Notes: generated by a model not told the origin, from the letters alone. A DNA stretch of 64,000 bases from [Scytonema hofmanni] UTEX 2349 (GCF_000582685.1 NZ_KK073769.1:104569-168568), one strand, 5' to 3'. Shown: positions 25,561-34,331, counted from the first letter of the stretch. Numbers and translations: made by a program.

Positions 25561-25639
25561 AGGATAGAGGATGAAAAATAATACTTCATACTCTATCCTT
25601 CATATTTCATCCTTAATACTTTATCCTTGTTAAAGATTC

Positions 25640-26263
25640 ATGCAAAGTCAAACTATTGACCCAGCTCAAATAGCTCTCAACCATCACCACGCAGCGACAA
25701 CAGAGGCTCATCACGAAGAACATCCAGACCATCGCATATTTGGTCTAATTGTCTTCCTCATCGCTGAGGGGATGATTTTTATCGGACTGTTTGGAGCTTA
25801 TCTCGTTTTCCGTGCTAGTTTACCTGTGTGGCCCCCAGAAGGCACGCCAGAATTAGAATTGTTGCTCCCCGCAGTCAACACTGTTAATCTGATTGCAAGC
25901 AGTTTTGTTATGCACAATGCTGACACCGCCATTAAAAAGAATGATGCGCGGGGTATGCGAATTTGGTTGGCGATAACTGCGGTAATGGGTACTACTTTCT
26001 TGCTAGGTCAGGTATATGAATATACCCATCTAGAATTTGGTTTAACTACGAATTTGTTTGCTAGTGCATTTTACGTTTTGACTGGCTTCCACGGATTGCA
26101 CGTTACCATCGGTGTTCTGGCGATTCTTGCGGTATTGTGGCGATCGCGCACCAAGGATCACTACAATAGCGAAAAGCACTTTGGCATCGAAGCTGCGGAA
26201 ATTTACTGGCACTTCGTTGACGTAATTTGGATTATCCTTTTCGGCTTGATATACCTACTTTAA
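25640..26263 (+). CDS. ctaE: Cytochrome c oxidase subunit III
   Basis: Non-catalytic membrane subunit of the aa3 oxidase, 207 residues, the five-helix short form typical of bacteria. Seen: FGLIVFLIAEGMIFIGLFGAY, the conserved helix LTGFHGLHVTIGVLAIL, and the end EAAEIYWHFVDVIWIILFGL (WHFVD motif). The start ATG at 25640 follows a His-rich soluble N-terminus. The gene ends the oxidase operon, and a clear rho-independent terminator follows 30 bp downstream. Confidence 0.97.
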   Translation: MQSQTIDPAQIALNHHHAATTEAHHEEHPDHRIFGLIVFLIAEGMIFIGLFGAYLVFRASLPVWPPEGTPELELLLPAVNTVNLIASSFVMHNADTAIKKNDARGMRIWLAITAVMGTTFLLGQVYEYTHLEFGLTTNLFASAFYVLTGFHGLHVTIGVLAILAVLWRSRTKDHYNSEKHFGIEAAEIYWHFVDVIWIILFGLIYLL

Positions 26264-26292
26264 GTATCAATTTTTTCTTGATGCTACAACTA

Positions 26293-26317
26293 AACCTCCT
26301 ATAACAGGAGGTTTTTT
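26293..26317 (+). terminator. Rho-independent terminator of ctaCDE
   Basis: AACCTCCT pairs with AGGAGGTT around ATAAC, followed by a run of T. Confidence 0.92.
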
Positions 26318-26438
26318 ATTAGAAGCTTTATCAATTTCAGTAAATTTTTTGCTTATACGAAGTTGCAATCTGATTGGTAGTACTCAGTCCGAAGCAATCT
26401 CATGGACAAAGACATGAAAAATTCAGTATTGACTAAAA

Positions 26439-26454
26439 GTACCAAAAAAGGTAC
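26439..26454. promoter_or_regulatory. Probable HigA operator
   Basis: GTACCAAAAAAGGTAC, an inverted repeat with a 6-bp A-tract, 46 bp before the toxin start. Palindromes in this position are the usual autoregulatory site of XRE antitoxins. Inferred from position and symmetry. Confidence 0.5.
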
Positions 26455-26499
26455 AAAAGTAATAGTATCAGGTCTGACTAGTTTAAACAGATTTGATAT

Positions 26500-26841
26500 A
26501 TGACAGAGAAACGAATTCCAGCAAAGTTCTATCAAAATGAAAATGGTAAGGAGCCAGTTCGTGATTGGTTAAAAAACTTAGATCGAGAAGAACGTAGGTT
26601 GATCGGTACTGACATTAAAACAGTCGAATTTGGTTTTCCAATTGGAATGCCGATTTGTCGTCCAATGGGTGATGGACTTTTTGAAGTCCGTACAAATTTA
26701 CCTCAAGGTATAGCCCGTGTACTGTTTTGTATTCATGAAGGTGAGATGGTTTTACTTCATGGATTTATAAAAAAATCTCAAAAAACTCCTAAACAAGAGT
26801 TGAATTTAGCGAAGGAGCGGAAATTAGAGGTGAAAGGATGA
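26500..26841 (+). CDS. higB: HigB-type (RelE superfamily, Gp49-like) toxin
   Basis: A 113-residue basic protein of the RelE/HigB group of ribosome-associated mRNA interferases. Seen: IPAKFYQNENGKEPVRDWLKNL, GFPIGMPICRPMGDGLFEVRTNL (the Gp49-like signature of strand, Leu/Phe, Glu, Arg) and VLLHGFIKKSQKTPKQELNLA, where the lysines and the helix following GF match active members. It overlaps the antitoxin start by four bases (ATGA), with toxin first, which is the higBA order. Length is normal. Autoregulation is suggested by the palindrome at 26439. Confidence 0.9.
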   Translation: MTEKRIPAKFYQNENGKEPVRDWLKNLDREERRLIGTDIKTVEFGFPIGMPICRPMGDGLFEVRTNLPQGIARVLFCIHEGEMVLLHGFIKKSQKTPKQELNLAKERKLEVKG

Positions 26842-27131
26842 ACAACAACTTACATATTGGTTCGTCACTTGATGATTTTCTAGAAGAAGAAGGCATACTT
26901 GAAGAGATTAATTTAATTGCCATCAAGCGAGTTATAGCTTGGCAAATTAAACATGCGATGGAAGAGAAAAAGCTAACTAAGTCAGACATGGCAAAACAGA
27001 TGAAAACTAGCAGGTCATCTCTTGACAGACTTTTAGATCCAAACAACACATCCGTAACCTTAGATACTATTGATCGTGCAGCAAAAATCATTGGTAAACG
27101 AGTACGTTTTGAATTAGTAGATGTACCTTAA
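26838..27131 (+). CDS. higA: HigA-type XRE antitoxin
   Basis: A 97-residue helix-turn-helix protein. The HTH region is KLTKSDMAKQMKTSRSSLDRL followed by LDPNNTSVTLDTIDRAAKIIG (residues about 48-88). The acidic N-terminus (DDFLEEEGILEEI) fits the toxin-binding part. Expected to bind HigB and repress the operon. Its ATG overlaps the higB stop, and a strong terminator follows 19 bp after the stop, making a tidy two-gene unit. Confidence 0.92.
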   Translation: MNNNLHIGSSLDDFLEEEGILEEINLIAIKRVIAWQIKHAMEEKKLTKSDMAKQMKTSRSSLDRLLDPNNTSVTLDTIDRAAKIIGKRVRFELVDVP

Positions 27132-27149
27132 AACGCCAAAATTAAAAGT

Positions 27150-27187
27150 AAAGCACTCTTGTATACTTTATACAAAGGTGCTTTTTT
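27150..27187 (+). terminator. Rho-independent terminator of higBA
   Basis: AAAGCAC(T)CTTGTATA pairs with TATACAAAGGTGCTTT, followed by a T-run. Confidence 0.9.
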
Positions 27188-27422
27188 ATTAAACTGAGCG
27201 ATCGCACTCTTTGACAAGGCTGTTTTACCAAAGGTCGCGATCCTGTTAATCTGGTGAAAATGTCGGGAAATAATATTTAGACGACATTAAGTCAATGGTA
27301 TAAAATTGTATCGTCGATAGAAGAATCTACAATGTTGAATTATTCAAACCGTAAAATTACTGATGACTTTAAACATTAATAAAAGCTAATTTCAGAAAAA
27401 TGAAAAAGAGTAATTAATAAAT

Positions 27423-27743
27423 ATGTATCATTTTGAAGAGGCTAAAGACTACAAGCAAAGAAATAATTGGTCTATAGATAGAATGAAATTTGAAATTGAA
27501 GAACTAGATAAAATATATCCATTTTTAACTGAAAAATACAAAGAATTAGAAGCGCGTATAGACTATTATTATAATTTGATAAATGAAGCTAATTTTTCTG
27601 AAAATTTCCATGAAATTGCTGAATTAAGAATAAACGCAGAGAATATACGAGATGAAATGGACAAATGTCAAAATCAAATTTGGCAGAATTGGGAAAAAAG
27701 AGAAGAACTCGTAAAAATTTTAAGAAGTAAATTAACCCCGTGA
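27423..27743 (+). CDS. Hypothetical coiled-coil protein
   Basis: A 106-residue very charged protein that I do not recognise. It is almost entirely helical, with heptad-like spacing (DRMKFEIEELDKIYPFLTEK, IAELRINAENIRDEMDKCQ), no membrane segment and one Cys. AT content is higher than in the flanking genes, and the 5' gap is also AT-rich, which could indicate acquired DNA. It could be a real small cytoplasmic protein. No partner is evident. Confidence 0.55.
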   Translation: MYHFEEAKDYKQRNNWSIDRMKFEIEELDKIYPFLTEKYKELEARIDYYYNLINEANFSENFHEIAELRINAENIRDEMDKCQNQIWQNWEKREELVKILRSKLTP

Positions 27744-27991
27744 GATAAATCGTTCAGTGCTATCTAAAAATTTCTCCACTGTCTTTAATCCCCAAAACCA
27801 TAGAACCCACGCCTCTAGAGCCTAACGTTGGTTTTAGGGGTTAATTTTTATTATTGCTTAAATAAAAACCTGGTGTAAACCACTATAAACCAACTTATAT
27901 GCTAGCTCTACTTATTAGCTATTTCAAGGTGATAATCTAGTTACAGGCACTCAGATTATTTCTGAAAAAGCCAAAAAAAGGATGATTTCCA
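27744..27991. other. Intergenic region without recognised gene
   Basis: Contains stops in all frames and no repeat that I recognise. A partial inverted pair AACCATAGAACC/GGTTTTAGGGG is too weak to call. Confidence 0.35.
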
Positions 27992-28210
27992 ATGCTTTAC
28001 AAAGTACCATTAGTGCTTTCACCGCAACTTGAGGGTGGTTTCACTGTCACATCGCCCCTTCTACCAGAGTTAGTTACTGAGGGAGATACAGTCGAGGAAG
28101 CTTTAATTAATGTTCGTGATGCTTTAGCTGCTGTAGTTGAAGCTTATGATGACCTTGGACGAAGTTTACCTGCGAACATGAAGGTTAGCGATCGCACTCA
28201 CCCAATCTGA
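27992..28210 (+). CDS. HicB-like antitoxin, orphan with altered C-terminus
   Basis: A 72-residue protein with the degraded RNase-H-like HicB fold: MLYKVPLVLSPQLEGGFTVTSPLLPELVTEG then DTVEEALINVRDALAAVVEAY. There is no hicA toxin beside it. The last six or so residues (RTHPI and the stop) fall in a 70-bp segment that matches the antisense of the WD40 gene at 30074-30143. The original 3' end has therefore been replaced, with the junction at a HIP1 octamer. The preceding motif LPANMKVSD looks like the normal entry to a longer tail. A ribosome site, AAAGGATG, lies upstream. Confidence 0.75.
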   Translation: MLYKVPLVLSPQLEGGFTVTSPLLPELVTEGDTVEEALINVRDALAAVVEAYDDLGRSLPANMKVSDRTHPI

Positions 28211-28256
28211 ATGTCCATAAAGTGCCTTTATTAACTCACCTCTAGTCAAATTCCGC
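28187..28256. repeat. Duplicated fragment of the WD40 gene
   Basis: About 61 of 70 positions are identical, without gaps, to 30074-30143, starting AGCGATCGCACTCACCCAAT. Same plus-strand orientation, hence antisense to the WD40 frame. Shares the HIP1 octamer at its left edge. Confidence 0.88.
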
Positions 28257-28269
28257 AGATTGTGAAAAG

Positions 28270-28380
28270 TTGTAGATGCATTTAATTAGCCCGCGTAGGC
28301 GGGCTTTGTTTGTATAGCCCCAGGCTAAAGCGCCTGAACGCGATCGCGTGCGCGGGAGCGCAGGGGCGAATAAAGCGCAA
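28270..28380. repeat. REP-like GC-rich repeat
   Basis: TAGCCCGCGTAGGCGGGCTT hairpin, then CCCCAGGCTAAAGCGCCTGA and a GCG-rich stretch with CGCGATCGCG. Related to 14353-14432. Confidence 0.7.
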
Positions 28381-28382
28381 CC

Positions 28383-29840
28383 TCAGATAGAATTGGTATA
28401 AGTTATAAGATTCACCATTAAAGTCAATATTACCAATCCTCCTAAAATAGCTAAAACTTGAGTCGTTCTGTTACTTTTAACGAGAATTTCTGAGTAAGAT
28501 AGTTCATGATTTTGAATCAGTAAAAAGGAATGGGGATTAAATATAAAAGGGAATAAACGATTCAAAAGTAAGCGCACAAAGAAGTTTAAACTCCATAATC
28601 GCTTCTGTAAAGGGTCTTGATTATATTGCCAAGGATAACTAATTTGTACTAAGCGGATTAAGGCTTTAATATCTGGTTGGCGTAAGCTTTCATACCGAGG
28701 AAGTGCTTGAGAGAGATTATCTTGAGTTGCTGCCAAAATTTCATGTATTTGATAAACATCTTCTAAGGCAGAATTAACGCCTTGTCCAATGTCCGGAGGA
28801 AAACAATGAGCTGCATCTCCCAATAAAATTACCGCTGTTCCTTGGTTATCTTCAGGTTTTCCCCAAATTTGATACAAAGAAGAACAATATTGAGGAATAG
28901 GAAATTTACCCCCATCACTAGATGCAAATCTGGCTATTTCTTCCGGAGAAATAATTTTTTCTAGGGGAAGTTGAGGAAATGCTTCTTTCAGGAATTCTTT
29001 AACTTCTTCTTTGGTTTCTAATTGCCAGATTTCATGATCTGGGTAGGTAATAATATTTGCAGTCCTTGGTTGATGAGGATTTTTAAAGGGTAATAACCCC
29101 AGAGAAATTGCTTTTTTCCGTCCTTTAAAAGTAGACCTAATAGCATAAGCCATTGTAGTTTGTGATAAATCTCCTTCTGACTCTGATAAGGGAAATTGAG
29201 GAGGTAAAGTGAGAACTTTGTATTTTAAACCAGAACTAGGAGAAGGAAATTTTTGCATCTCAAAGGAATGTGATTCACCTTCCATTTGATGAAGAGTTTG
29301 ACGCACAATAGAGCTTAAGCCATCACAACCTACTAACAGAGTAGGAATAAAGCTCAATTTTTCCTCTCTTTGAGATTGAGTAATAATTTCTAAATGCTCT
29401 ACATGTTGTTTAATTTCTACACATTCAGTATTAAATAAGACCTGAATTGAATCTTGCCAGTGTTGATGAATTTCTTGGTAAAGTAAATCCACAAAAGATG
29501 CTCTTGGCAACCAGTAAGCAGTCTTGCGTTTAGAATCAGCAATGGGTAGTTTCGTTGTTTTGCGTGTGCCGTCTTTTTGAATGAGAGTCAAATAAAATTC
29601 GGTATTAGGGACACTCAAATCAGCTAGTTTGGCAGTTAGTTCTAACAAATCAGTTAATTTTTGCCCTCGACCATCAATTTGATAACTAAAGGATTTATCT
29701 GGTTCGTAATAATCTGCTGATGGTCTTTTTTCAATAACTGTAATATCTTTCCAGCCTCTTTTCGCTAACATTAAAGCTGTGCCTAATCCCGCAGGACTTC
29801 CTCCCATAATGACAACATTTTTCTTGTAGAAGTGATTCAT
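28383..29840 (-). CDS. FAD-dependent monooxygenase (kynurenine-monooxygenase-like)
   Basis: A 485-residue group A flavoprotein hydroxylase. The FAD dinucleotide motif is VVIMGGSPAGLGTALMLAKRGW (second Gly of GxGxxG is Ser). The middle GD motif is LLVGCDGLSSIVRQTL (about 173-188), and the second FAD motif is VILLGDAAHCFPPDIGQGVNSALEDV (about 350). The C-terminus has one hydrophobic helix (ILGGLVILTLMVNLITY), so it is probably membrane-attached, as kynurenine 3-monooxygenase is. No tryptophan-catabolism genes are adjacent, and cyanobacteria use similar enzymes in natural product pathways, so the substrate is not assigned. Start ATG 29840. Confidence 0.88.
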   Translation of the reverse strand: MNHFYKKNVVIMGGSPAGLGTALMLAKRGWKDITVIEKRPSADYYEPDKSFSYQIDGRGQKLTDLLELTAKLADLSVPNTEFYLTLIQKDGTRKTTKLPIADSKRKTAYWLPRASFVDLLYQEIHQHWQDSIQVLFNTECVEIKQHVEHLEIITQSQREEKLSFIPTLLVGCDGLSSIVRQTLHQMEGESHSFEMQKFPSPSSGLKYKVLTLPPQFPLSESEGDLSQTTMAYAIRSTFKGRKKAISLGLLPFKNPHQPRTANIITYPDHEIWQLETKEEVKEFLKEAFPQLPLEKIISPEEIARFASSDGGKFPIPQYCSSLYQIWGKPEDNQGTAVILLGDAAHCFPPDIGQGVNSALEDVYQIHEILAATQDNLSQALPRYESLRQPDIKALIRLVQISYPWQYNQDPLQKRLWSLNFFVRLLLNRLFPFIFNPHSFLLIQNHELSYSEILVKSNRTTQVLAILGGLVILTLMVNLITYTNSI

Positions 29841-30001
29841 TAGACCTCTTGCAAAAAAGTTTTGTGGTATATTATTAGGCTAAACAAATTTTCTAATTTT
29901 AGCCCAATTTTTAGAACTTTTTTTGGTCTTGGACATCCTTATCTAATTATATTTGTGCTTAACACAAAGCTGCACAAGTACGTCCGATCGCTTACTTTTA
30001 T

Positions 30002-31057
30002 TTACTGACTGTGCCAAAGTTTAACTTTTTTATCAAAACCACCGCTAGCGAGCATTTGACCATCAGGACTAAAAGCGATCGCACTCACCCAATCTGAGTG
30101 AGCGTAAAGTGTCTTGATTAACTCACCTGTAGTCAAATTCCACACTTTAATTCCATCTCTACCAGCACTAGCTAAAGTTTGTCCATCAGGATTTATAGCG
30201 ATCGCATTCACCCAGTTATCATGTCCGGTGAGAGTTTTACTTAGTTCTCCAGTGTTCAAATTCCAAAGTTTAATCGTGCGATCGCGACTCGCAGTAACTA
30301 AACTTTTCCCGTCTGGTGTAAAAACTACCGCACTGACTATATTAGAATGGGCTGGAAATCCCCGAATTAACTTACCAGTACTCAAATCCCATAGTTTAAT
30401 TACACCTTTATTATCACCGCTAGCAAGGGTCTGACCATCAGGACTTATTGCCAGAGTAAAAATTGCATTATCAAAGCGTGCCAGAGTCGCTAGGGGTCGC
30501 TGCTGTAATAAATCCCACATGCGAATACCATCTAAAGCACCGCTAACAAGAACCTTACTATCAGGCGACACAGCTAAAGACAATATACTACTGCTATGCC
30601 CGACAAAAGAACGGGTAAAGTAATTCCTTTTCAGGTTCCAAAGATTGATAAAATTGTCATTACCACAGCTTACTAAAGTTTTCCCATCTGGTGAAATCAA
30701 CAAAGATTCCACAGCTGTTTTGTGTGCTTTGCGAATAGTCCCTACCCTTTTACCAGTCTTAGTATTCCACAAACGAATTACACCTTCATTATCAGCACCC
30801 CCACTCACCACAATCTTGCTATCTGGACTGAAGGCTAAAGATTTAATCGTTCCCGCGTGTCCACTAAAAGTGTAAAGTAACTGTGGATTAGCAAAGCTTT
30901 GAGGAGCTTGGGATGGTATTACTTCAAAAGTAGCATCAGCCGCACGAACACAAAACCCTTCCCAGAACGTAACAGGAAGGGCAACAGCTGTAGCAAATGC
31001 AAAAATAATATATGGGCGAAAGAAAATAGCGCCCTTATTTTTTCCCTTACTCCTCAC
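30002..31057 (-). CDS. WD40 repeat protein, membrane-anchored or exported
   Basis: A 351-residue protein. A basic N-terminus then a hydrophobic helix (FRPYIIFAFATAVALPVTFW, about 13-32) may serve as a signal anchor. Residues about 55-351 hold seven WD40 repeats, for example TFSGHAGTIKSLAFSPDSK...IRLWNTKTG and the last LYAHSDWVSAIAFSPDGQMLASG...VKLWHSQ, enough for one seven-bladed propeller. It is a scaffold of unknown partner, and no kinase or protease domain is attached. A fragment of its penultimate/last repeat region has been copied to 28187-28256. Start at 31057. Confidence 0.9.
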   Translation of the reverse strand: MRSKGKNKGAIFFRPYIIFAFATAVALPVTFWEGFCVRAADATFEVIPSQAPQSFANPQLLYTFSGHAGTIKSLAFSPDSKIVVSGGADNEGVIRLWNTKTGKRVGTIRKAHKTAVESLLISPDGKTLVSCGNDNFINLWNLKRNYFTRSFVGHSSSILSLAVSPDSKVLVSGALDGIRMWDLLQQRPLATLARFDNAIFTLAISPDGQTLASGDNKGVIKLWDLSTGKLIRGFPAHSNIVSAVVFTPDGKSLVTASRDRTIKLWNLNTGELSKTLTGHDNWVNAIAINPDGQTLASAGRDGIKVWNLTTGELIKTLYAHSDWVSAIAFSPDGQMLASGGFDKKVKLWHSQ

Positions 31058-31148
31058 TCTTTTTCCTCACTTTTTCATAAAAAATATCGGGATGCGGGAA
31101 ACTCAGCTTTTTAAAGCTTCCTAGTGGAGCGTTATAACTTATAAGTTA

Positions 31149-31250
31149 CGAGACGTTGCGCCGGAACGTCTCTACCTCACTTTTGTAGAGACGCGAAATT
31201 TCGCGTCTCTACAGAAATTTCGCGTCTCTACAGAAATTTCGCGTCTCTAC
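31149..31250. repeat. Cluster of palindromic repeats (GTAGAGACG family)
   Basis: One copy with core TTGCGCCGGAA (31149-31175), one with core CGCGAAATTTCGCG (31185-31212), then two half copies of GAAATTTCGCGTCTCTAC in tandem (31214-31231, 31233-31250). The last half copy overlaps the stop of the next gene. A cluster such as this shows how copies expand locally. Confidence 0.92.
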
Positions 31251-31540
31251 AGGGATGGTTTTTTCTTAGAAACGGTTAGCAGTGGTAAAGCAGAGCTAGA
31301 CGAGCGAGAGGGCAAATAATGTTGCACCACAGGCTCTTCTGGCAAAGGGCGACTCTGTTGGATGCGCCACCAGCGCCATCCAAGAGTTATACCAGCAGTT
31401 CCCAAACCAAAAGCGAACAATGACCAGCTATCGTCAAACCCACCAATTAGCGCCTCGATAATGCCCATCGTAATCAATGCACTAACTAATGGTTCTCTAC
31501 GGTACGCTGACTTCAAAAAACGAGGTAATACAGCATTCAT
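31247..31540 (-). CDS. Conserved-type small membrane protein
   Basis: 97 residues from ATG 31540 (MNAVLPRFLKSAYRREPLVS). The open frame continues upstream to a GTG at 31612, but that section (PPPGEVFSVNLR) does not look like the rest. It has two hydrophobic helices (ALITMGIIEALIGG and WSLFAFGLGTAGITLGWRWW) and a Pro/Ser-rich basic tail (SRSSSSALPLLTVSKKK). I cannot name a family, but the N-terminus resembles cyanobacterial hypothetical proteins that I have seen. The stop lies at the edge of the palindrome cluster. Confidence 0.65.
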   Translation of the reverse strand: MNAVLPRFLKSAYRREPLVSALITMGIIEALIGGFDDSWSLFAFGLGTAGITLGWRWWRIQQSRPLPEEPVVQHYLPSRSSSSALPLLTVSKKKPSL

Positions 31541-31975
31541 CTTTTGCTTGATTGGTTTTTGTTCACAAGATAGGCGTAAATTTACTGAGAATACCTCACC
31601 CGGAGGAGGCACTTTTAATCAGAGCCACTAAGAAATTATAGTTATCTTTAGTAGGGGGAGAGAAGTGTAGAAATTAAGGAGCTTCCATCATAATAGTTGC
31701 AAGTCTAGGATAACACTTACTTTCATTGCGTGTACTGTGCGGTTGAGCAGCCTTAAACGACTGGTGGCAAGAGGTACGCAATTAAGTTGCAGGAACTTTA
31801 ATCAGCTGACATCAACTGGTTAAAATTTCTGCAACTCACGCTTACAACTTTTAACAAGTCAGCAAGCAGAAGTTATAGACATCTCCAGAATTTAATTATG
31901 CATTGCCCGAAACCCTTGTAAAGACTACCAAGTGCTACGTCTATGTCTAAGGGTGAAGCTTGTGCGATCGCAGTT
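31541..31975. other. Intergenic region
   Basis: About 430 bp between two minus-strand genes. No ORF with support, no tRNA-like cloverleaf and no strong terminator was seen. It presumably holds the promoter of the small membrane protein. Confidence 0.4.
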
Positions 31976-32149
31976 CTATCTCAGACCGAGCCATGATAGC
32001 ACTCCTTGGTTGGTGAAGTATTCAATCGCCACCATCAAAATGAAACCAATCATGGCAGCTCGACCATTCAAGCGTTCAGCATATTCATTAAAGCCAAATT
32101 TCGGCTCTTCTAATTTGGGTGTAACGGTTGGTTGTGGTTGTGTCATCAT
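31976..32149 (-). CDS. High-light-inducible protein (Hli/SCP, one-helix LHC-like)
   Basis: A 57-residue one-helix protein of the chlorophyll a/b-binding superfamily. The helix contains the signature YAERLNGRAAMIGFILMVAI (residues about 24-43; the Glu, Asn, Arg and Met of ExxNGRxAMIG bind chlorophyll). It is followed by EYFTNQGVLSWLGL. The N-terminus is Pro-rich and soluble (MTQPQPTVTPKLEEPKFGF). These proteins sit in the thylakoid, bind chlorophyll and carotenoid, and protect photosystem II assembly. Two ATGs in tandem (32149 and 32146) can start it; AGGAGT lies just upstream of both. Monocistronic; the control site is not resolved. Confidence 0.95.
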   Translation of the reverse strand: MMTQPQPTVTPKLEEPKFGFNEYAERLNGRAAMIGFILMVAIEYFTNQGVLSWLGLR

Positions 32150-32447
32150 AAATAACTCCTATTTTCGGCAAACTGAACTTTACATTGATAAGTCGGAACT
32201 TCGGATTTGAAACCGCATAGTAGCGCTTAAATGTCAACCAAAAAATTGGCAAAATTTCTGCACTATTGCCATTGTGTAACATTTTTTAATTATTCTTTAT
32301 ATATTCTAAGAATACTGGAGCAATAGTCAAGGGCAATTAGAAAGACGATAGGTGAGGATAACACAACTTTAGCTATCTCTAATACGGAAGTAGCAAGTCA
32401 GAAACTGGCAGGCTAAAGTTAAACAAAAAATCAATCAGAGGCAGTAA

Positions 32448-33539
32448 ATGGAAATTGGTGTTCCGAAAGAAAGTAAAGATCAAGAGTTTCGGGTAGGGTT
32501 GAGTCCTTCTAGCGTGCGGGTGTTGCGGGAAAATGGTCACAACATCTTTGTTGAAACACACGCTGGTACTGGTGCTGGATTTACAGATGATGATTATAAA
32601 ACCGTTGGGGCAGAAATTGTTTCTACACCGGATGCTGCTTGGAATCGGGATTTAGTTGTCAAGGTGAAAGAACCACTGGCATCAGAATATAAATTTTTAC
32701 AAAAAGGGCAGTTACTGTTTACTTATTTGCATTTAGCAGCCGATCGCAAATTGACCGAGCATTTAATAGATTGTGGTACATGTGCGATCGCCTACGAAAC
32801 TGTAGAACAACCTGGTGCCAACAAATTACCTTTGCTCTCTCCCATGAGCATCATTGCTGGTCGTTTATCAGTACAATTTGGCGCAAGGTTCCTTGAACGT
32901 CAGCAAGGTGGTAGAGGTGTGCTTTTGGGCGGTGTTCCCGGCGTCAAACCAGGTAAAGTAGTAATTTTAGGTGGTGGTGTCGTTGGCACAGAAGCCGCGA
33001 AAATTGCTGTCGGTATGGGTGCCTCTGTCCAGATTTTAGATGTTAATGTTGAGCGTTTATCTTACTTAGAAACTTTATTTGGCTCTAGAGTCGAACTCAT
33101 CTACAGTAACTCCGCCCACATCGAAACCGCGCTCATTGAAGCTGACTTGCTGATTGGTGCAGTTTTAATTCCCGGACGTAGGGCACCGATTTTAGTCAAG
33201 CGTGACTTAGTTAAACAAATGCGTCCTGGTTCTGTAATTATCGATGTTGCCGTGGATCAAGGCGGTTGCGTAGAAACTTTACATCCTACATCTCACACCA
33301 ACCCAATATATATCGAGGAAGATGTAGTGCATTATGGCGTTCCGAATATGCCAGGGGCAGTACCTTGGACAGCAACCCAAGCTCTCAATAACAGTACCTT
33401 ACCATACGTTGTCGAGTTAGCAAATCTGGGAACTAAAGCGTTAGAAATTAACCCAGCATTAGCCAAAGGTGTAAATGTACAGAATCATCACTTAGTCCAT
33501 CCTGCGGTGCAGTCAGTTTTTCCTGACTTAGTAAATTAG
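32448..33539 (+). CDS. ald: Alanine dehydrogenase
   Basis: Converts L-alanine, NAD+ and water reversibly to pyruvate, NADH and ammonium; in heterocystous species it supports nitrogen and carbon exchange. 363 residues, the usual length. Seen: MEIGVPKESKDQEFRVGLSP, substrate site residues in ETHAGTGAGFTDDDY, VKVKEPL (catalytic Lys region), YLHLAADR (catalytic His), the Rossmann motif VVILGGGVVGTEAAKIAVGMGA (about 167-188) and DVAVDQGGCVET. All catalytic residues are present. ATG 32448 is preceded by AGAGGCAG, a fair ribosome site. Monocistronic. Confidence 0.97.
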   Translation: MEIGVPKESKDQEFRVGLSPSSVRVLRENGHNIFVETHAGTGAGFTDDDYKTVGAEIVSTPDAAWNRDLVVKVKEPLASEYKFLQKGQLLFTYLHLAADRKLTEHLIDCGTCAIAYETVEQPGANKLPLLSPMSIIAGRLSVQFGARFLERQQGGRGVLLGGVPGVKPGKVVILGGGVVGTEAAKIAVGMGASVQILDVNVERLSYLETLFGSRVELIYSNSAHIETALIEADLLIGAVLIPGRRAPILVKRDLVKQMRPGSVIIDVAVDQGGCVETLHPTSHTNPIYIEEDVVHYGVPNMPGAVPWTATQALNNSTLPYVVELANLGTKALEINPALAKGVNVQNHHLVHPAVQSVFPDLVN

Positions 33540-33696
33540 TTTTTCACGATACTTAGCTAATTTATGTCTACTAGTACCCCAAGACGGAAGTCAAAAGTCA
33601 CTCATTCAAAAGTCAAAAGTAATATGGAGTAAGCTTTTTAGCGATTGAGAATGGTTGGTTTATTTACGCGCCCGCTGTACTAGTACATTAGGGCAA

Positions 33697-33772
33697 AAAA
33701 AAGTGACCAGCCTTATTTTCTAGATCCTCGATACCGCACGACTTTTTACGGATGAAGGCTGGTCACTTTTTT
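33697..33772. other. Long-arm hairpin, possible terminator or small RNA
   Basis: AAAAAAGTGACCAGCCTT (33697-33714) pairs perfectly with its complement at 33755-33772, leaving a 40-nt loop. The right arm ends in a T-run on the plus strand and the left arm in an A-run, so it could terminate transcription in both directions. The long loop is unusual for a plain terminator. It lies about 160 bp after ald. Confidence 0.55.
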
Positions 33773-33784
33773 CCGACTTCCTCC

Positions 33785-33889
33785 ACTAGTCTGTCAAGGT
33801 TAAATTGATGGGTAGTGGGAGAAAAATGCTCGCGTCGTGAGCGAGACGCTCACACTACCAATCCGTCAAAATCAATTTCACAGACTACT
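33785..33889. repeat. MITE-like imperfect inverted element
   Basis: Arms ACTAGTCTGT...AAATTGATGGGTAGTG and CACTACCAATCCG...CAATTTCACAGACTACT are imperfect complements. The centre CGCGTCGTGAGCGAGACGCTC is also self-complementary. No ORF. Confidence 0.55.
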
Positions 33890-34033
33890 ACGTAAAACCA
33901 CACTTGATAACTTTTCTGAATGTATCAAACATGTAAATACTAAATCCCCATAAGGCTTACAGTGTCGAACGTGAAGGCATTTTTCTTGAAAAAAGTAAAA
34001 AACTAGAAAATTGGGGTAGACACCACACTTGTA

Positions 34034-34080
34034 TAGGACTTACGCGGCGGATAAAATTCCGTTGAAATGCGTAAGTCTTA
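34034..34080. repeat. Short element with AGGACTTACGC termini
   Basis: TAGGACTTACGC and GCGTAAGTCTTA bound a 47-bp unit; same termini as at 12999-13089. Confidence 0.65.
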
Positions 34081-34331
34081 TTTTTATTTGGCAAGTATTT
34101 TATTAAGTAATTATTTATTTGTCAATATAATTAATCAAAAGTTTAGGCTAATAAACTTTACTTTATATTTTTTTTGTAAATAAGAAAAAATAACATTACG
34201 TATGCTCTTAATAAAGTTTACTTAAACCTCAAAAATAATAGCTATAATAAACAAACAACAAAAGCAATTGTCTCTAAAAATGTTCTTCAACTACAAGTTA
34301 AAAACACATTATTATGGGTCTACCTAAATAA

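Larger units (their letters stand above)
33540..34330. other. Gene-poor stretch with hairpins and MITE-like elements
   Basis: About 800 bp without a supported gene. It contains a TCAAAAGTCA repeat (about 33588-33620), the long-armed hairpin at 33697, the element at 33785 and the AGGACTTACGC element at 34034, followed by very AT-rich DNA. Confidence 0.6.

Noticed and set aside
31541..31975. tRNA or structured RNA in the gap before the Hli gene
   Set aside because: No cloverleaf or T-loop sequence (GTTCRA) with matching stems could be found.
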